64,000 nucleotides of DNA from Ahaetulla prasina (lineage: Eukaryota > Chordata > Lepidosauria > Squamata > Colubridae): the NCBI RefSeq assembly GCF_028640845.1, contig NC_080548.1:14974814-15038813 (forward strand), given 5' to 3'. This document shows, one piece after another, positions 11,801 through 23,500 of this stretch. The notes under the pieces are model-generated. The model was not told the origin of the DNA and made no database searches. It saw nothing but the letters and a program-made list of their open reading frames with translations. Each line of letters opens with the position of its first letter. The first letter of the stretch is position 1. Both the position numbers and the translations under genes were made by a program.

Positions 11801-13008
11801 TAGTAAGTCTTATCATAATATTATGTCAAGGCTCTTGATTGAGTTATGTACTGAGGAGCCAATGGGACTGTTGCTTTATGAACCATTTCTGGTCTGACTC
11901 TCCTGCCAATTTTCTAAGCTAATCAGTCTCCACTGTCATTTCATCTTTTTTTTTAAGCCTAATGTCAATGGTAATGTTATAATAGTTCATTCACAAATTG
12001 TGACTAGTGCTGAGAGATTTCCCTGGCATCTGAAGTTCTTAAATTTGGAGAAAGGGGAAAAAAAACCTTTTTGTATTTTCAAACCACTTGAATTCAAATT
12101 AGAACATGATGTTTCTTTTGCTTGTAGAGAGCAACAACCTTAAGGACTTGCAGTTGTCATGTTTCACAGTTGTTTGCCCATCAGAAACAAGGCATTTTGT
12201 AAAATAATTTAGTAAATTGTAACATAAAGAATAAGGAGACCAGAAAACTAATTTTAGTTATCCCTACAGATTAGTATTACCTGAATTTTGTGATCTCAAC
12301 AAATGCCTTGAAGAAGTCATTGTTTTTCTATCAGTCATTTGATGATGCTTATGTTATCCCATAAAAACTAAATTGTACACTATCAGATTTAACTACAATT
12401 TCTCTTTATTCATGATCCAAGCCAGAATCTCTTGTCACTGGTGCCAGCAAAAGAACCTTAAAAAGAGGAAGAAAGCCCGTGACATTCTTTTCAACTATAT
12501 CCAGGATTAAACGGGAGAGAATACGATGTGTACTGGATTAATACTTTGCTCAAGATTTGTGCTAGAATTGGAATGGAAACAGAGTGTCACTTATTTTCAA
12601 AACAAGAAATTCATATCAAATCTTTAAGATAAGATTGTTGCATACTGACACGTGGAGGAAACCACTTTATAAAACACACTCATCTATTTGCAAGATGAAT
12701 AAGTAGCATTTCCTGGTGGGTGTAAGGGAGCTTTCTATAAACTGGAAGATAATTTTTCTAAAGTCTCCTAAAGCCTTGGGATTTTTTTTTTTTTGGAAAG
12801 GATAAAAAGTATGCTTCTAGGCTGTATCCCCACCAAATCAATTGCACTGCTTTTAAAGTTCATTTCTGATTTGTGGGAATGAAATGAGGAACTCTCCTAA
12901 CGTTAGTTTTAAAAATTTATTATAACAGCAAATCCAAGAATAGACAGTTGCCACATTCAGTCTGATCTGTGTCCCCATCTTCATATTTGGAATTCTGAAA
13001 GGTGCAGT
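8840..13008. other. intron 1, about 4.2 kb with nothing recognised
   Basis: AT-rich sequence without recognisable repeats, RNA genes or exons. The short reading frame near 9653-9919 has no recognisable domain. Confidence 0.45.
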
Positions 13009-13345
13009 TACAGGTAGCCCTTGACTTATGATCACAATTGAGCCCAAAATTTCCGTTGCTAAATGAGACCGTTGCTGAATGAGTTTTGCCCCATTTTATG
13101 ACCTTTCTTGCCACAGTTGTCACTGTACTTACTGAGTTAATAACATGGTTGTTAAGTGAATCTTGCTTCCCCACTGACTTTGCTTGTCGGAAGATGGTAA
13201 AAAGTGATCACATTATCTTCAGACACTGCAACTGTCATAAATATGAGTCAGTTGCCAAGTGTCAGAATTTTGATCATGGTGCTGCAATGGTCATAAGTGT
13301 AAAAAACAGTCATGTGTCACTTTTTTCAGTGCCACTGTAACTTTG

Positions 13346-13882
13346 GGCAAAAAAAAATTTTTTTCCCCATAATAATTCCCACAATTTGACCAGTGTACAA
13401 TACAATCACTTATACAACAATCGATCCTATACTCAAATTATGCTTAATCCGGGCTACTCAACCGCCACTCCCTCCCTTAATCCTTTCTACCCTTCTCATC
13501 CTTCTTCGACTTTCCCCACCATCCTTCTCCTCGCTTTCCTTCGGGAGATAGGGCGGTATATAAATTTGAATAAATAAATAAAAAATAAATTTCCTACTTC
13601 CCCACCTCTTTCCCACTTCTCACTACCATCCTTTCTAACCCTCTATCTTCTCCTTCTTCTCCTCCTATCCTTTCTTCTCCCTCCCTTCTTTCCTACCTCC
13701 CTACCTCCCTACCTACTTTCTTCCTTCTTTACTCATCTTTCCTTACCCTTTCCCTTCGGGAGTGGTTACCGAGCAGCCCCGACTTTACACCATTCCAACT
13801 TGTTTAATTCTACCCTTATTTCTGTACAATGGCAATCAATCAATTTATAATCTTCCCCTTCCCCCCCCATTTCCCCCCCCCC
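13346..13882 (-). mobile_element. 537-bp polypyrimidine (polypurine on -) insert, possible L1 3' UTR
   Basis: Flanked by an 11-bp direct duplication CTGTAACTTTG (13335-13345 and 13883-13893), so it is a discrete insertion into the MITE. On the minus strand it starts with a G run, is strongly purine-rich through the middle, and ends in an A/T homopolymer tail near 13350-13366. A duplication of 11 bp suggests LINE-type retroposition. A G/A-rich 3' UTR is characteristic of L1, so a 5'-truncated L1 is my best guess, but no coding part survives to prove it. Confidence 0.5.
13532..13582 (+). mobile_element. CR1 3' tail fragment inside the polypyrimidine insert
   Basis: CCTTCGGGAGATAGGGCGG followed by TATATAAATTTGAATAAATA matches the second half of the CR1 terminal hairpin and tail. 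It lies in plus orientation within the 537-bp insert, giving a third level of nesting. Confidence 0.65.
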
Positions 13883-14858
13883 CTGTAACTTTGAACGGTC
13901 ACTAAACAAACTGCTGTAAGTTGAGGACTTTCTGTATTTAAGAATCTTTTATAGAGCCATCAGTTTGAATGAGATTCTATTCCTTTTGCAGATAGGGATG
14001 TATTTAATATATGTAGTGTATTCCATGAAACACGCTATTAAGTTTTGATGAATGATGATCTTGGGCTAAATGCTAATGTTACATGTTTTGGGAGATATTT
14101 AAATTTGATTCTCTTTCTGTTTTTGCTTTCTGATCCGATATTGCCCAGTCACTATCTTATTCCACTTTTCTGTATTAATTATAAGAAAATGTGATTGTTG
14201 AGCTCCACATTGACTCTTACCTGTATGTGAAACTCATTAATGGTAATTGTGCTTTTCACATGCTATTAAAACTGAGATGGAGGAAGGGAGAAAAACTCAG
14301 GTTTATTTTTATATAATAGAATGGTCACAGATACATGTAAACCTACTGTTTTTACTTAAAAGATGTTTCCTCTCTTCTAGTGCAATTCAAAAAAAATCAT
14401 GTAAATAAGAACCTATAAAATGGTAATTAAAAATAGAAAAGCAGCAGCAAGCAGCGATAGGAACCAATAATATGTAACTTCAGAAGCAGCAGCACTGCCA
14501 CATTGTCCTAGCTATTCAACTGACATGGAAAAAAATAACTTCCTAACTAAAATGAGTGTTAGTTAGACTCCTTCAGGGCCAGATGACAGTTAGGTACTAG
14601 GCGTAATAATTCAAAAGACTGCTTTCCAACTCTTTCTCCTCAAGAGTTAGGCATTTGTAAAATGGCCTTCAATGATATGCTAAATAACATGAGCAAAATT
14701 GTGTAGATTTATAGGTTTTCTTTGACATCTGGATCTGGGTCATATGATGGTCAAGACCCATGGTTCTGTATTGTTCCTAAATATGCATTGGAAGCTTCTG
14801 TAGCTTGTTTATACCTTTTAGATTGCTCCATGAGGCTAGTTCTAATTAATAGCTTAAT

Positions 14859-14983
14859 CTGTGTTTCTCCACCTTGGTGACTTGAAGATGGGTGGACTTC
14901 ATCGCCCAGAATTCCTCAACTAGTTGTTGAAGTTGAGAGTTGAAGTCCACCCATCTTCAAGTCACCAAGGTGGAGAAACAGTG
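14859..14983. mobile_element. fold-back hAT-like MITE
   Basis: Arms GTTTCTCCACCTTGGTGACT and its reverse complement face each other and extend about 40 bases each, continuing with the GTTGAAGTCCACCCATCTT motif. It resembles the CAGGGGTCTCC fold-back family at 16849 in its 'gaagtccac' inner part but has different termini. I could not find a clean 8-bp duplication. Confidence 0.7.
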
Positions 14984-16848
14984 GCTTATATAATGCACCA
15001 GCCAATATTTAATGGTAGTTTTCTAAAGAACCCAACTTTCTCTAAAATACACAGTACACTGATTTAGTTTGCATGTAATGGTAGTTTAGTACTCCTTATT
15101 TAGAAGAAAATAGGTAAATCTACCAAAAAGAGGGAAATATGTTTTGTGTCACTAGTGATGTACAGTGTAAAACAATAACAACAAAACAAAACAGCCAATC
15201 TAAACTATGAGTCTGCTAAAAGGAAATGCAGTGCCATTCAGAACAAGATGCATATTATAATTTTAATTTCCTTGTGTCCTGAAAACCTGGAGCTGTTAAG
15301 AGGAAAGCCAAGGCACACTAGGTATTAAGATACACACACTGCATTCTGCAAGGAGTTTAATAACTTGTTATTGATTAATATACATATTTACCATTCTGAA
15401 ATTTTTGAACTTCAAGAGTGAGTCTTAACCTAGCTAAAGTGCACCAAATGCAACAGGAAATATGACAAGTTTGGGGAAACTTGAAGGTTTTCAGAAGTGA
15501 GAAAATAAATCCCTGTGCTACGTAAAACTCTCTGAAAGCTCAGTGAGCATGTTCAGTTGCTACATGTTGCTGGGTAGCTAAAAACAAAAAAAAATAATAA
15601 TCAAGTTTTAAGGATATAAACTATTCTGGAGGAAAGCAAAGCTCAGAGAAACTATAATAGGAGTACTTTAGTATTTGTTGCAGGTCCACTTATATTACCC
15701 AAATCCTGTGTTTAATGAGTCTTCTGATAAATTAAAAATATTAAAATGTACAAACTGTTACTGAACAAGAAGCAATCATAAATAACAACTGAGGGTGATT
15801 AGGTTGTTGGTTTCTGCTTGAATTATTTGAATGTATGGAGATGGGGTTGTCTCTCCCTTTCTTCTCATTTCTTTAGAGCAGCATAGCAGCTGATTAATGG
15901 CTTTAAATTCTAATAATTCAAATTGCTGCTATATAGGAGATGAAATCTGAAAACTTTCAGCAGGCTTAAATGCATCATTTGCCCCATAGACATGTTCTTT
16001 TCAAACCAATGCGTCTCTTTTCAGCACAACATAGACTTAACTTTAAATATCAGACTGAATAAAATTGTTACTTTGGCCTTCTTGCCCGTGAAAGTTTTTT
16101 CTCTGCCTTGCTTCTTTGGCATAGCCCATCTACCTAAGGGAAATTGGAAATTCAGAGGCTTGAATTTTCCAGTGTGATAAAAGGAGTCTGTGCAATTGCT
16201 GAGACAGAAGCTCAGTCTTTGATTCCTAGCCTTATGCTTAACTACAAGGTTATCCTTCCTCCTCTGTGGAGCACTCCTTTCTTTCTTTATGCTCTCTGTG
16301 TTTAAAGTAATAGTGCCCAAACTTGCCTTGGGAGGCACAGCGAGGGAGGAAAACGTACCAACAGGGCTGGAACAGGAAGAACTGCTTCTCTGGGGATTAA
16401 TATATTGCTTGCTGCAAAAAGGTATAAGCGATCTGCCCATGTGATATAATTAGGCATGGTTGGAGAAGGATTCATATTTCCCTGTGCACCTGGGCTTGCA
16501 GGTCTTGGCATTGCTCAGCAATTTTGCAATGCAACTTCAGCAGCAAATCACTTTTCTAGAATAGATCAGGACAATTTATATATATATATATAAACTAATT
16601 CTGGCCTTTCAGAAGGGGATTTGTCAACACAGTTACCTACTTAGTATCCCAATTTCTTTTGAGTTTTAATCACTGGAATGGTTTTGCTACGGTTTGTTTG
16701 TTTTAGCAGTTTCTACCTTCTTTCCTGTCTCTTGAATTTGCTGGGGAAATCTGGCAATAATCCTAGGAGCTGAAGCTGACTCTTAACAATGGTTCCATTG
16801 CAGATTGTCTCTCTACCTTGCTGGTGACTTCGTCTAGAAAGTCTAGAG
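14984..16848. other. intron 1, nothing recognised
   Basis: Unique AT-rich sequence; a short (TA)n run lies at 16576-16592. Reading frames here show no family resemblance. Confidence 0.45.
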
Positions 16849-16981
16849 CAGGGGTCTCCAACCTTGGTCCCTTTAAGACTTATGGACTTCAACTCCCAGA
16901 GTTGAAGTCAGCAAAGCTGGCTGAGGAACTCTGGGAGTTGAAGTCCACAAGTCTTAAAGGGACCAAGGTTGGAGACCCCTG
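16849..16981. mobile_element. fold-back hAT MITE, CAGGGGTCTCCAACCTTGG family
   Basis: Termini CAGGGGTCTCCAACCTTGG and exact reverse complement, with long arms that include 'acttcaactcccagag'. Perfect 8-bp duplications GTCTAGAG flank it (16841-16848 and 16982-16989). Length 133 bp, nearly all palindromic. Sister copies at 35999, 43501 and 52016. Confidence 0.92.
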
Positions 16982-18054
16982 GTCTAGAGCAAAAGAAAGG
17001 GTCAGTGGGTTGTGAATACTGGTTCTGTTCAATTACCAAGATGCACAAACGGTAATGACGGAAAAGAGCATTGCATTCTTTTTACTCAGTGAAAGTAGAT
17101 TTTTAAACTTCCTGTTTACTTCTAATTGGATAATTTTTTTAAAAAAAAGCAACAACCAGAATCTTTTATCTGAGAAATAAGCATGGGTGTTGCATACTGA
17201 TTTTTTTTCTTTACAACTTCATTTCAGTGTCACGTTGCATTAAGATACACCATTCATGAATTTCAATTTAAGGCTGAGTACATACACCCCACTTTAACAC
17301 TACCCTTCGTTTGAAGAGTAAAGCTGTCAGCCTAAAAGCAAATCCCATTTGAATTCATTATGATTGAAGCAATGAATTGAGACACAAATGTCCCAAGTGT
17401 CCTAGAAACCAGGTGCTACAAGGGTTCAGGGCAGATCACTGTTTTCCAATAATACAAATACTTGTCAGTTCAGACCATAAGCAATTTGTCTATTTAGAAA
17501 GAGCAAACACAAATAGTGGTGGGAGATGATAGAGCCAGTAGGAAATGTTGGGGAGAGACAGGTTGGCATTTTCCAATGAGCCGGTAATAAATAATGACAT
17601 AGTTCAGTGATAATGTTATAATGTGATTCACTTGGGGTTTCTTGGTTTAACATAAGCGAATTCATCCATGATGGCCTGGTGTTATATGTGAGTCGAACCA
17701 CTGAGGCTTGCTCAGCAAGCTCTGGTAAGAAGTCTTGGTTTAGTGTTACACATAAATGTCAATAATTGATTTCATCATCCATTGCATAGCACATGATAAA
17801 CAAAGCCTATAAAAAGCTGTATGGGTTGTTTTAAATATTCCAATCAGCCAGCTATATCTTTTCCCATCAAATTCTATTCCCTTCTCTGTCTCAATTCTTG
17901 ACTTTCATGCTTGGCTCACCCAGCATACTTTGTTCTTATAATTAAGATGTTTAAATGAGGAAAACGAGAGAACAGCAAAACAATGAACTAAAATGTATAA
18001 AACGTTAAAAGAAAATTGCTATTGACATTAAAGATGGAGGAGGCCTGCTGAGCT

Positions 18055-18130
18055 GATTTATTTATTAGATTTATAACCTGCCTTTCCCTTGGAAACTTAA
18101 GAAGGCATATATGTAAGTGTTCTTTCCTCC
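18055..18130 (-). mobile_element. degraded LINE or SINE 3' tail
   Basis: TTTATTTATTAGATTTATAACCTGCCTTTCCC resembles the tail shared by reptile CR1-like LINEs and their SINEs (ATTT repeat then a 'cctgcctttc' block). Too short and diverged to assign a family. Confidence 0.45.
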
Positions 18131-18262
18131 CAGTAGAGTCCAATGGAAGGGTATGGAGGAAGTGATCAATTCAGAGTCACAATAGAGCTTTGAGTGAGGG
18201 TGGACTGGTACCTGGCTCTTGTCTTGGCAATGCCCAGCACTGCTACAGTACACAATCTTGGG

Positions 18263-18435
18263 CAGTGGTATCAAACTTGATTTCATTAAGGGACGCATCA
18301 GGGTTGTGATTGACCTCAGTGAGCTGGGGTGGGCGTGGCCAGCTTGATATTACTTGTGTTGGGGGCACCTGTGGTTTTTCTGCCACAGGTGCCCCCTCGG
18401 CCGTGATGGCCTTCTGCCATAGCCTTTGGGGGTAT
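18263..18435. mobile_element. partial hAT element, CAGGGGTGTCAAACTC family
   Basis: Starts CAGTGGTATCAAACTTGATT and continues with GGGGTGGGCGTGGCCAGCTTG, matching the left half of the elements at 8460 and 25819. The right half is lost or rearranged. It includes a local hairpin in which GGGGGCACCTGTGG pairs with CCACAGGTGCCCCC. Confidence 0.7.
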
Positions 18436-19092
18436 CAAAGAGGAGTGGAAGCTTGGAACCAATTTCCAGTGGAGGTCAGTCATCAGTAACTGAGTTTAAA
18501 CATGCTTGGGATAAAAACATATCCATTTGACAAAAATAAAATAAACATTTAATTTTTTTTAAAATTAAAAAATAATAAATTAAAAAGAAAACAAAAAAAC
18601 AAACAAACTCAAAGGACAGGCTCTGTGGACCACTAGGTCTTTTTCTCCTGTCCGTTTTCTGTTTCTGTACCATTTATTGGCTATGTAAACACAATTACAC
18701 TCAGTGGTAAATTTCAAGAAATATAATGAATTTAGCTGTATTTATTGTGCCCTGATTTTCCATACAGTTCAAATAGTTAAGAAGGCGTTACTTAGAGGAA
18801 TGTATTTACATTGACAACAAAAAAAAACAAAACAAACCCAAACTCTGGTTCCTAGTTTCAATTACTTTTCAATTACATTTTGTTTAGTAACTGTTAAAAG
18901 ATGTGTTTGCGATATCCTAAACCTCTCTGGGTAAAAATCTACTTTGCTGGAAGGCTTGAGAATGATCCTGGGAATGCATATTGGGGCATGGGTCCTGCCC
19001 ATCCAGTTCGAGAGATTCCCTGAGAAAAGTGATCCTAAATAAACCCAGAAGTGCTGGCTGAAGGAACTTATTGCCTCCCTATCAGTTGATCC

Positions 19093-19451
19093 CGCAGGAC
19101 GCGATGGCTCAGGGGGCTAAGGCATTGAGCTTGTTGATCGAAAGGTCAGCAGTTCAGTGGTTTGAATCCCTAGTGCCGCGTAATGGGTTGAGCTCCTGTT
19201 ACTTGTCCCAGCTACTGCCAACCTAGCAGTTCGAAAGCACATAAAAAATACAAGTAGAAAAATAGGGACCACTTTTGGTGGGAAGGTAACAGCGTTCCGT
19301 GCGCCTTTGGCATTGAGTCATGCTGGCCACATGACCATGGAGACGTCTTCGGACTGCACTGGCTCTTCGGCTTTGAAACGGAGTTGAGCACCGCCCCCTA
19401 GAATCAGGAACGACTAGCACCTATATGCGAGGGGAACCTTTATCTTTACCT
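19093..19451 (+). mobile_element. Sauria-type SINE, nearly full length
   Basis: A tRNA-derived head with pol III box A (TGGCTCAGGGGGCT) and box B (GGTTTGAATCCC), a central 'ccaacctagcagttcgaaagc' block, and a 3' end reading CGACTAG...GGGGAACCTTTATCTTTACC, the BovB-like tail of Sauria SINEs. A perfect 13-bp target duplication TATCAGTTGATCC flanks it (19080-19092 and 19452-19464). The exact duplication argues for a relatively late insertion. Its movement would have depended on BovB LINE machinery. Confidence 0.92.
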
Positions 19452-19464
19452 TATCAGTTGATCC

Positions 19465-21975
19465 AAGTATATGGTAGAAAGTGCTGGCCATGCAGTGGTC
19501 TTCTTTAATACTCATCTGTAAGTTATGTTTCATAAATTATGATTAATGTTCTTCCAAATGATTGCAGGACTCTATCCTGAATAGCTGAGAGAAAACTGGA
19601 ATGTATTAACCTGATGTAAATAATTAAACAGGAATACCCAGCAAAGGCTGTCTTTCTCCATAATGGGGCTTTAACTATTGAAAGTAAGTTTCTTTTAAAC
19701 AATCAATATGGCAAATATTTCCAATGTTGTCTCTCTCTGGCTTTTCACTCAGTGATGATCATGCCAGACCTCATTGAGCAATTGTCCTGAGTAAAACACT
19801 ATTGTTCCTATCTTGTCCATCCTTGCCTTGGGTCACTTTTTTCACTTTTACAAATCAGATTATGGAGTTCATAACCGCTGTGGGATTTGAATGAAAAGTA
19901 CATGAGCGATGCACATTTTGGGCTCTTAGTTAACTGGCAACCATTGGTTGCATGGAGTTTAGAGAACACTTGTTTAATGATTCTCTTTTCTGAAAGTGAT
20001 TTACAGTGAGATAAGAAACCTGAAGATACTACAGTGTTACTGCTGCTAGCTCCTTTGAAAATGGGGATTAGGAGTCTTCAATCCCATCTTCTTTTTCTCC
20101 TCCACCAAAACTACCAGGTAGAAAGCAGGGGTAGAAGAAGTAGAAGCCACAATTTTCTCCTCTTCTTTTTGATCTCTGCATTTCCATGGTGTGTATTGAG
20201 AAAGGGAAGTCTTTCCTTGCATAGCACAGAAGTCAAACGACCTCCAGTGGAAGAACTGCTCACTTTCTTTCTCCATTTGCAATTGGTGGGACTTCCCCAT
20301 TTAAATTATAATGAAGGGGGCAATGGATGTTTTTATATTGGAAGCCATTCTCCTCTACGCCTTATTTTTCTGTCTACTGTAGCAGGCAGCCTTTATGCGT
20401 GTTCTTTCTCCCCCTTCGTGGAACACAGCCCATAATTTTAAAAAAAGATCAATTCTGGTTTAAAAGGAGGTCTTCTCCGCAGTGGCTTCCTATGTTTGAA
20501 ATATGCTACGAATTAAAAGAAATTAAATGGTACCACTTGAGGGGCTCCTTTATTTTTTGCAGCATTGATTTCTCATTCGTAGTATTTTAGAAAATAGATA
20601 TTTGTTTTAATTGGTATTTTTTTTATCAATTTACTGGTATCAAATTTTATATTTCTTCATATATTTATATAGTTTTGTATTTATATAGTTTAAACACATT
20701 TATATAGTGTTGTATTCAAAAGAAGACGCCTAAGACTACTTGAGGTAAATACAATGAAATATCAATTGAACAGTACTTGTTATTGGGACCAGGTTGCAGA
20801 TTGATTTGAATCTTGTCTAATCTCCAGATGATTAATAAGACCTGACAAGGATTTCTAGCACACAAATGGTTATCAGTAGCATCAACAACATTAACCTAAC
20901 ACAGAGCATGGAACCAGCCAGTAGATTTGCTCATCAACATGAAAAGTCATGGATTCTGAAGATGGTTGTTTAAGTGGCAGTAGCTAAATTAATCATGGAC
21001 GCTTCTTCCATTAATTCACCGTGAAATGGGGAATTGGGAATTTTGTTCCACAGGAAGTAAGTTAGTGCTGAAGCTATGATTTATTCTTGGCTTTGGATCT
21101 CTGGCTTTTTTGGGAAAGACATAACAAGGACTGGGCTTGCATTTCACAGTGGAGAACTTCTCATTGGTTTATTCAGTTGCTCTCATGGGCAGTAGATTAG
21201 CTGCTCCTTCACAGTAAATCAGAATTACAGCCTATTGTGCTGTGCGAACATGGCGATTTTCTTAACTCTGTTAAGTTGAGAGTTCATTGTTCTGTTTTGT
21301 TGCAGAAGTTGGAAATAATTACTGTTCTTTGGTGTCCGTGATTACAGTTGTAGAAAGTGAACTGATTTCAGAACACTGTGTATGTGGTGTTTAATTCCAT
21401 GTCAATATAATGTTTACACCACACTTTTTCTTTCATAAGGAAGCCGAAGGGGGGAAAAAATACGGGAACATGAAAACTATCTAACAAACTGTTATAGTAA
21501 AATATGATTTAAAATATAATTAAAGTTTTCCCTTTTGCTTTTTTTAAATCTGTGATGTGCAGTGAATTGAAAGGATGCATCCTTCTAGATTTTAGTGCTT
21601 GTCAGTTCTCCTGAAATACTGTAATAACCCAGTAATCAGACTTTAAAAAATTGAACTGTCTTACTTCTTCAGAAAGTTGCATCCTTTCAACAGCTGATAC
21701 AATAGCAATTCAGAATTCTATTTAGAAAAAAAAAACAATCATCAGGTTTCCATTTGAAATCCACATTAAACTCCCTTGGTAATTTTAGACTTTTTTTTTT
21801 TTGCTTTCTACTCCTCCTGACTTGTGGTGGCCTTTTAGTTCTATGGCAATAAATATTGAAAACTCTAAAAAACACCTTGTGTGTCTTGTGCTATCTTAGC
21901 CACCCCCAAAATGAGAAATACAATCCTCAACCTTCAAAAGATTGTCTTATTTCATCCTAAAATGTACCTAAGATA
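19465..21975. other. intron 1, nothing recognised
   Basis: Unique sequence. Reading frames around 20034-20590 are chance frames without domains. AT-rich repeats near 20590-20710 are simple sequence. Confidence 0.45.
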
Positions 21976-22363
21976 CAGGGAGTTCTCAAAAAGCATTCAT
22001 TTAGTGACCATTCAAAGTTACAACAGTGGTGAAAAAAAATGACTTGCAGCTAGTCCTTGTACTCCCCACTGTTGCAGCATCCCTATAGTCAAGTCATGGG
22101 ATCAAAATTTGACTGCTTGGCAACCGCATATATTGACAAAGATTGCATTGTCCTGTCGTCATGTGATTGCCATTTGTGACCTTTCCAGTTGGTTTCCAGC
22201 AACCAAAGTCAATAGAGAAAGTCAGATTCGCTTAAATGACCATGCGATTCACTTAACTGCAGTGATTTGTTTAACAATCATGGCAACAAAATTGTAAAAT
22301 TGGGCACAACTCACTTAGCAATGAAAAGTCTGGTCTCAATTGATGTGAGTTGAGGACTGTCTG
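21976..22363. mobile_element. pogo/Tigger-like MITE, opposite orientation
   Basis: Left end CAGGGAGTTCTCAAAAAGC preceded by TA (21974-21975), right end TGAGGACTGTCTG followed by TA (22364-22365). The body contains the family's 'gtgattgcca', 'caaccaaagtcaatag' and 'cacttaactgcagtga' blocks in reverse orientation relative to the copy at 49581. About 388 bp, no coding capacity. Confidence 0.8.
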
Positions 22364-22386
22364 TAATGCAGAGGCTACATACACAC

Positions 22387-22556
22387 CAGGGGTGGATTCT
22401 ACTTACCTTTACTACAGGTTCAGAATGGGACCGCGCATGCGCTTCTGCGCATGTGCAGAAGCTTCCTGATGGCATCCGGGTCAGTGGGCGGAGCCTCCCG
22501 CCAGTTTTACTGCCGGTTCTTGCGAACTGGTCCGAACCGGAGGCAACCCACCACTG
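22387..22556. mobile_element. non-autonomous hAT element ending CCCACCACTG
   Basis: Begins CAGGGGTGGATTCTACTT and ends GGCAACCCACCACTG, with 8-bp duplications ATACACAC / ATACACGC, seven of eight matching. It contains GCGCATGCGC at 22433-22442, a perfect NRF1-type palindrome, and TGCGCATGTGC just after. Related elements are at 27989 and 46851. Confidence 0.82.
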
Positions 22557-22771
22557 ATACACGCACAACTCCAAAATTTCCTTATTTGTGTTGCGAATTT
22601 AACCACAATACTTGGCAAGATACGATTAAGCAAACCATGGCTCAGCGTGAAGAGGAATTAGAGCAGGGTGAAGTGGAAGGTGGGGAGTATCAGAACTGAA
22701 ATATGTTGGTCTTGTCTCTTTCGTACTCGCCACCAATGCATACCATTCAATCATACTGCTATTACATGGTA

Positions 22772-23498
22772 CAGTTAATCCTCGATTTACAACTGTTACA
22801 ACTGTTTTCAACAGCCTTGAAAAAAGTGACTTGTGACTGTTTTTCACACTTACGACCATTATGGCATCTGCATGGTCATGTGATTAAAATTCAGACACTA
22901 GGTAACTGACTTAGATTTATGACGTTTGCAGTGTCCTGGAGTTGTGTTCATCGCTTTTTGCGACTTTCTGACAAGCAAAGTCAATGTGGAAGCCAGGTTA
23001 ACCTAACAACTGTGTTACTAATGTCACAACTGCAGTGATTCACTTAACAACTATGGCAAGAACAGTGCAATGGCCAAACAGTGTCGGCTGGCGGCCCCCA
23101 GGAGTAGGGCCTTCTCTGTGGGGGCAGTGACGCTCTGGAATGAACTTCCCCCCGGTCTGCGTCAAGTGCCCGATCTTCGGACCTTCCGTCGTGAGCTCAA
23201 AACATATTTATTCATTAAAGCGGGACTGGCATAATTAGTGATGTATTTTAATTGGGTTTTTAATATTTTTTAACTTTTTAATTTAAATTTTAATAATCGG
23301 CCTTTAAAATTTGCTCTTTTTAATTGTTGTTTTAAACTGTATATATCTTTGTTTTTACTTTGGCTGTACCCCGCCCTGAGTCCTTCGGGAGAAGGGCGGT
23401 ATAAAAATTTAATAAAATAAATAAATAAATAAATAAGAAGGGTCATAAAAGGGGACAGAAAATTTGGGCTCAGTTGTGGTTGTAAGTCGGGACTACTG
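22772..23498. mobile_element. pogo/Tigger-like MITE interrupted by a CR1 fragment
   Basis: Left end CAGTTAATCCTCGATTTAC after TA (22770-22771); right end GTAAGTCGGGACTACTG before TA (23499-23500). A CR1 3' segment (about 23082-23440) lies inside it, so the MITE is older than that CR1 insertion. Confidence 0.8.
23082..23440 (+). mobile_element. CR1-type LINE, truncated, C-terminal ORF2 plus 3' UTR
   Basis: Codes for about 50 residues that match the C-terminus of the RT frame at 32583-33875 (RLAAPRSRAFSVGA, TLWNELPPGLRQVPDLRTF, FIKAGLA stop). It then runs through the 3' UTR to the terminal hairpin at 23371-23399 and an AAATA-repeat tail. The frame is open to the stop, so this copy is not strongly decayed. 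Confidence 0.9.
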
Positions 23499-23500
23499 TA

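Larger units (their letters stand above)
13011..13934. mobile_element. pogo/Tigger-like MITE, interrupted
   Basis: Left end CAGGTAGCCCTTGACTTA follows TA at 13009-13010; right end TGAGGACTTTCTG is followed by TA at 13935-13936. Inverted ends starting CAG with a TA duplication fit a Tc1/mariner-class, pogo/Tigger-like non-autonomous element. Net element length is about 376 bp, because a 537-bp insert with its own duplication splits it (next entry). The same family recurs at 21976, 22772, 27696, 36922, 44889, 47587, 48139, 49581 and 60311. Confidence 0.8.
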
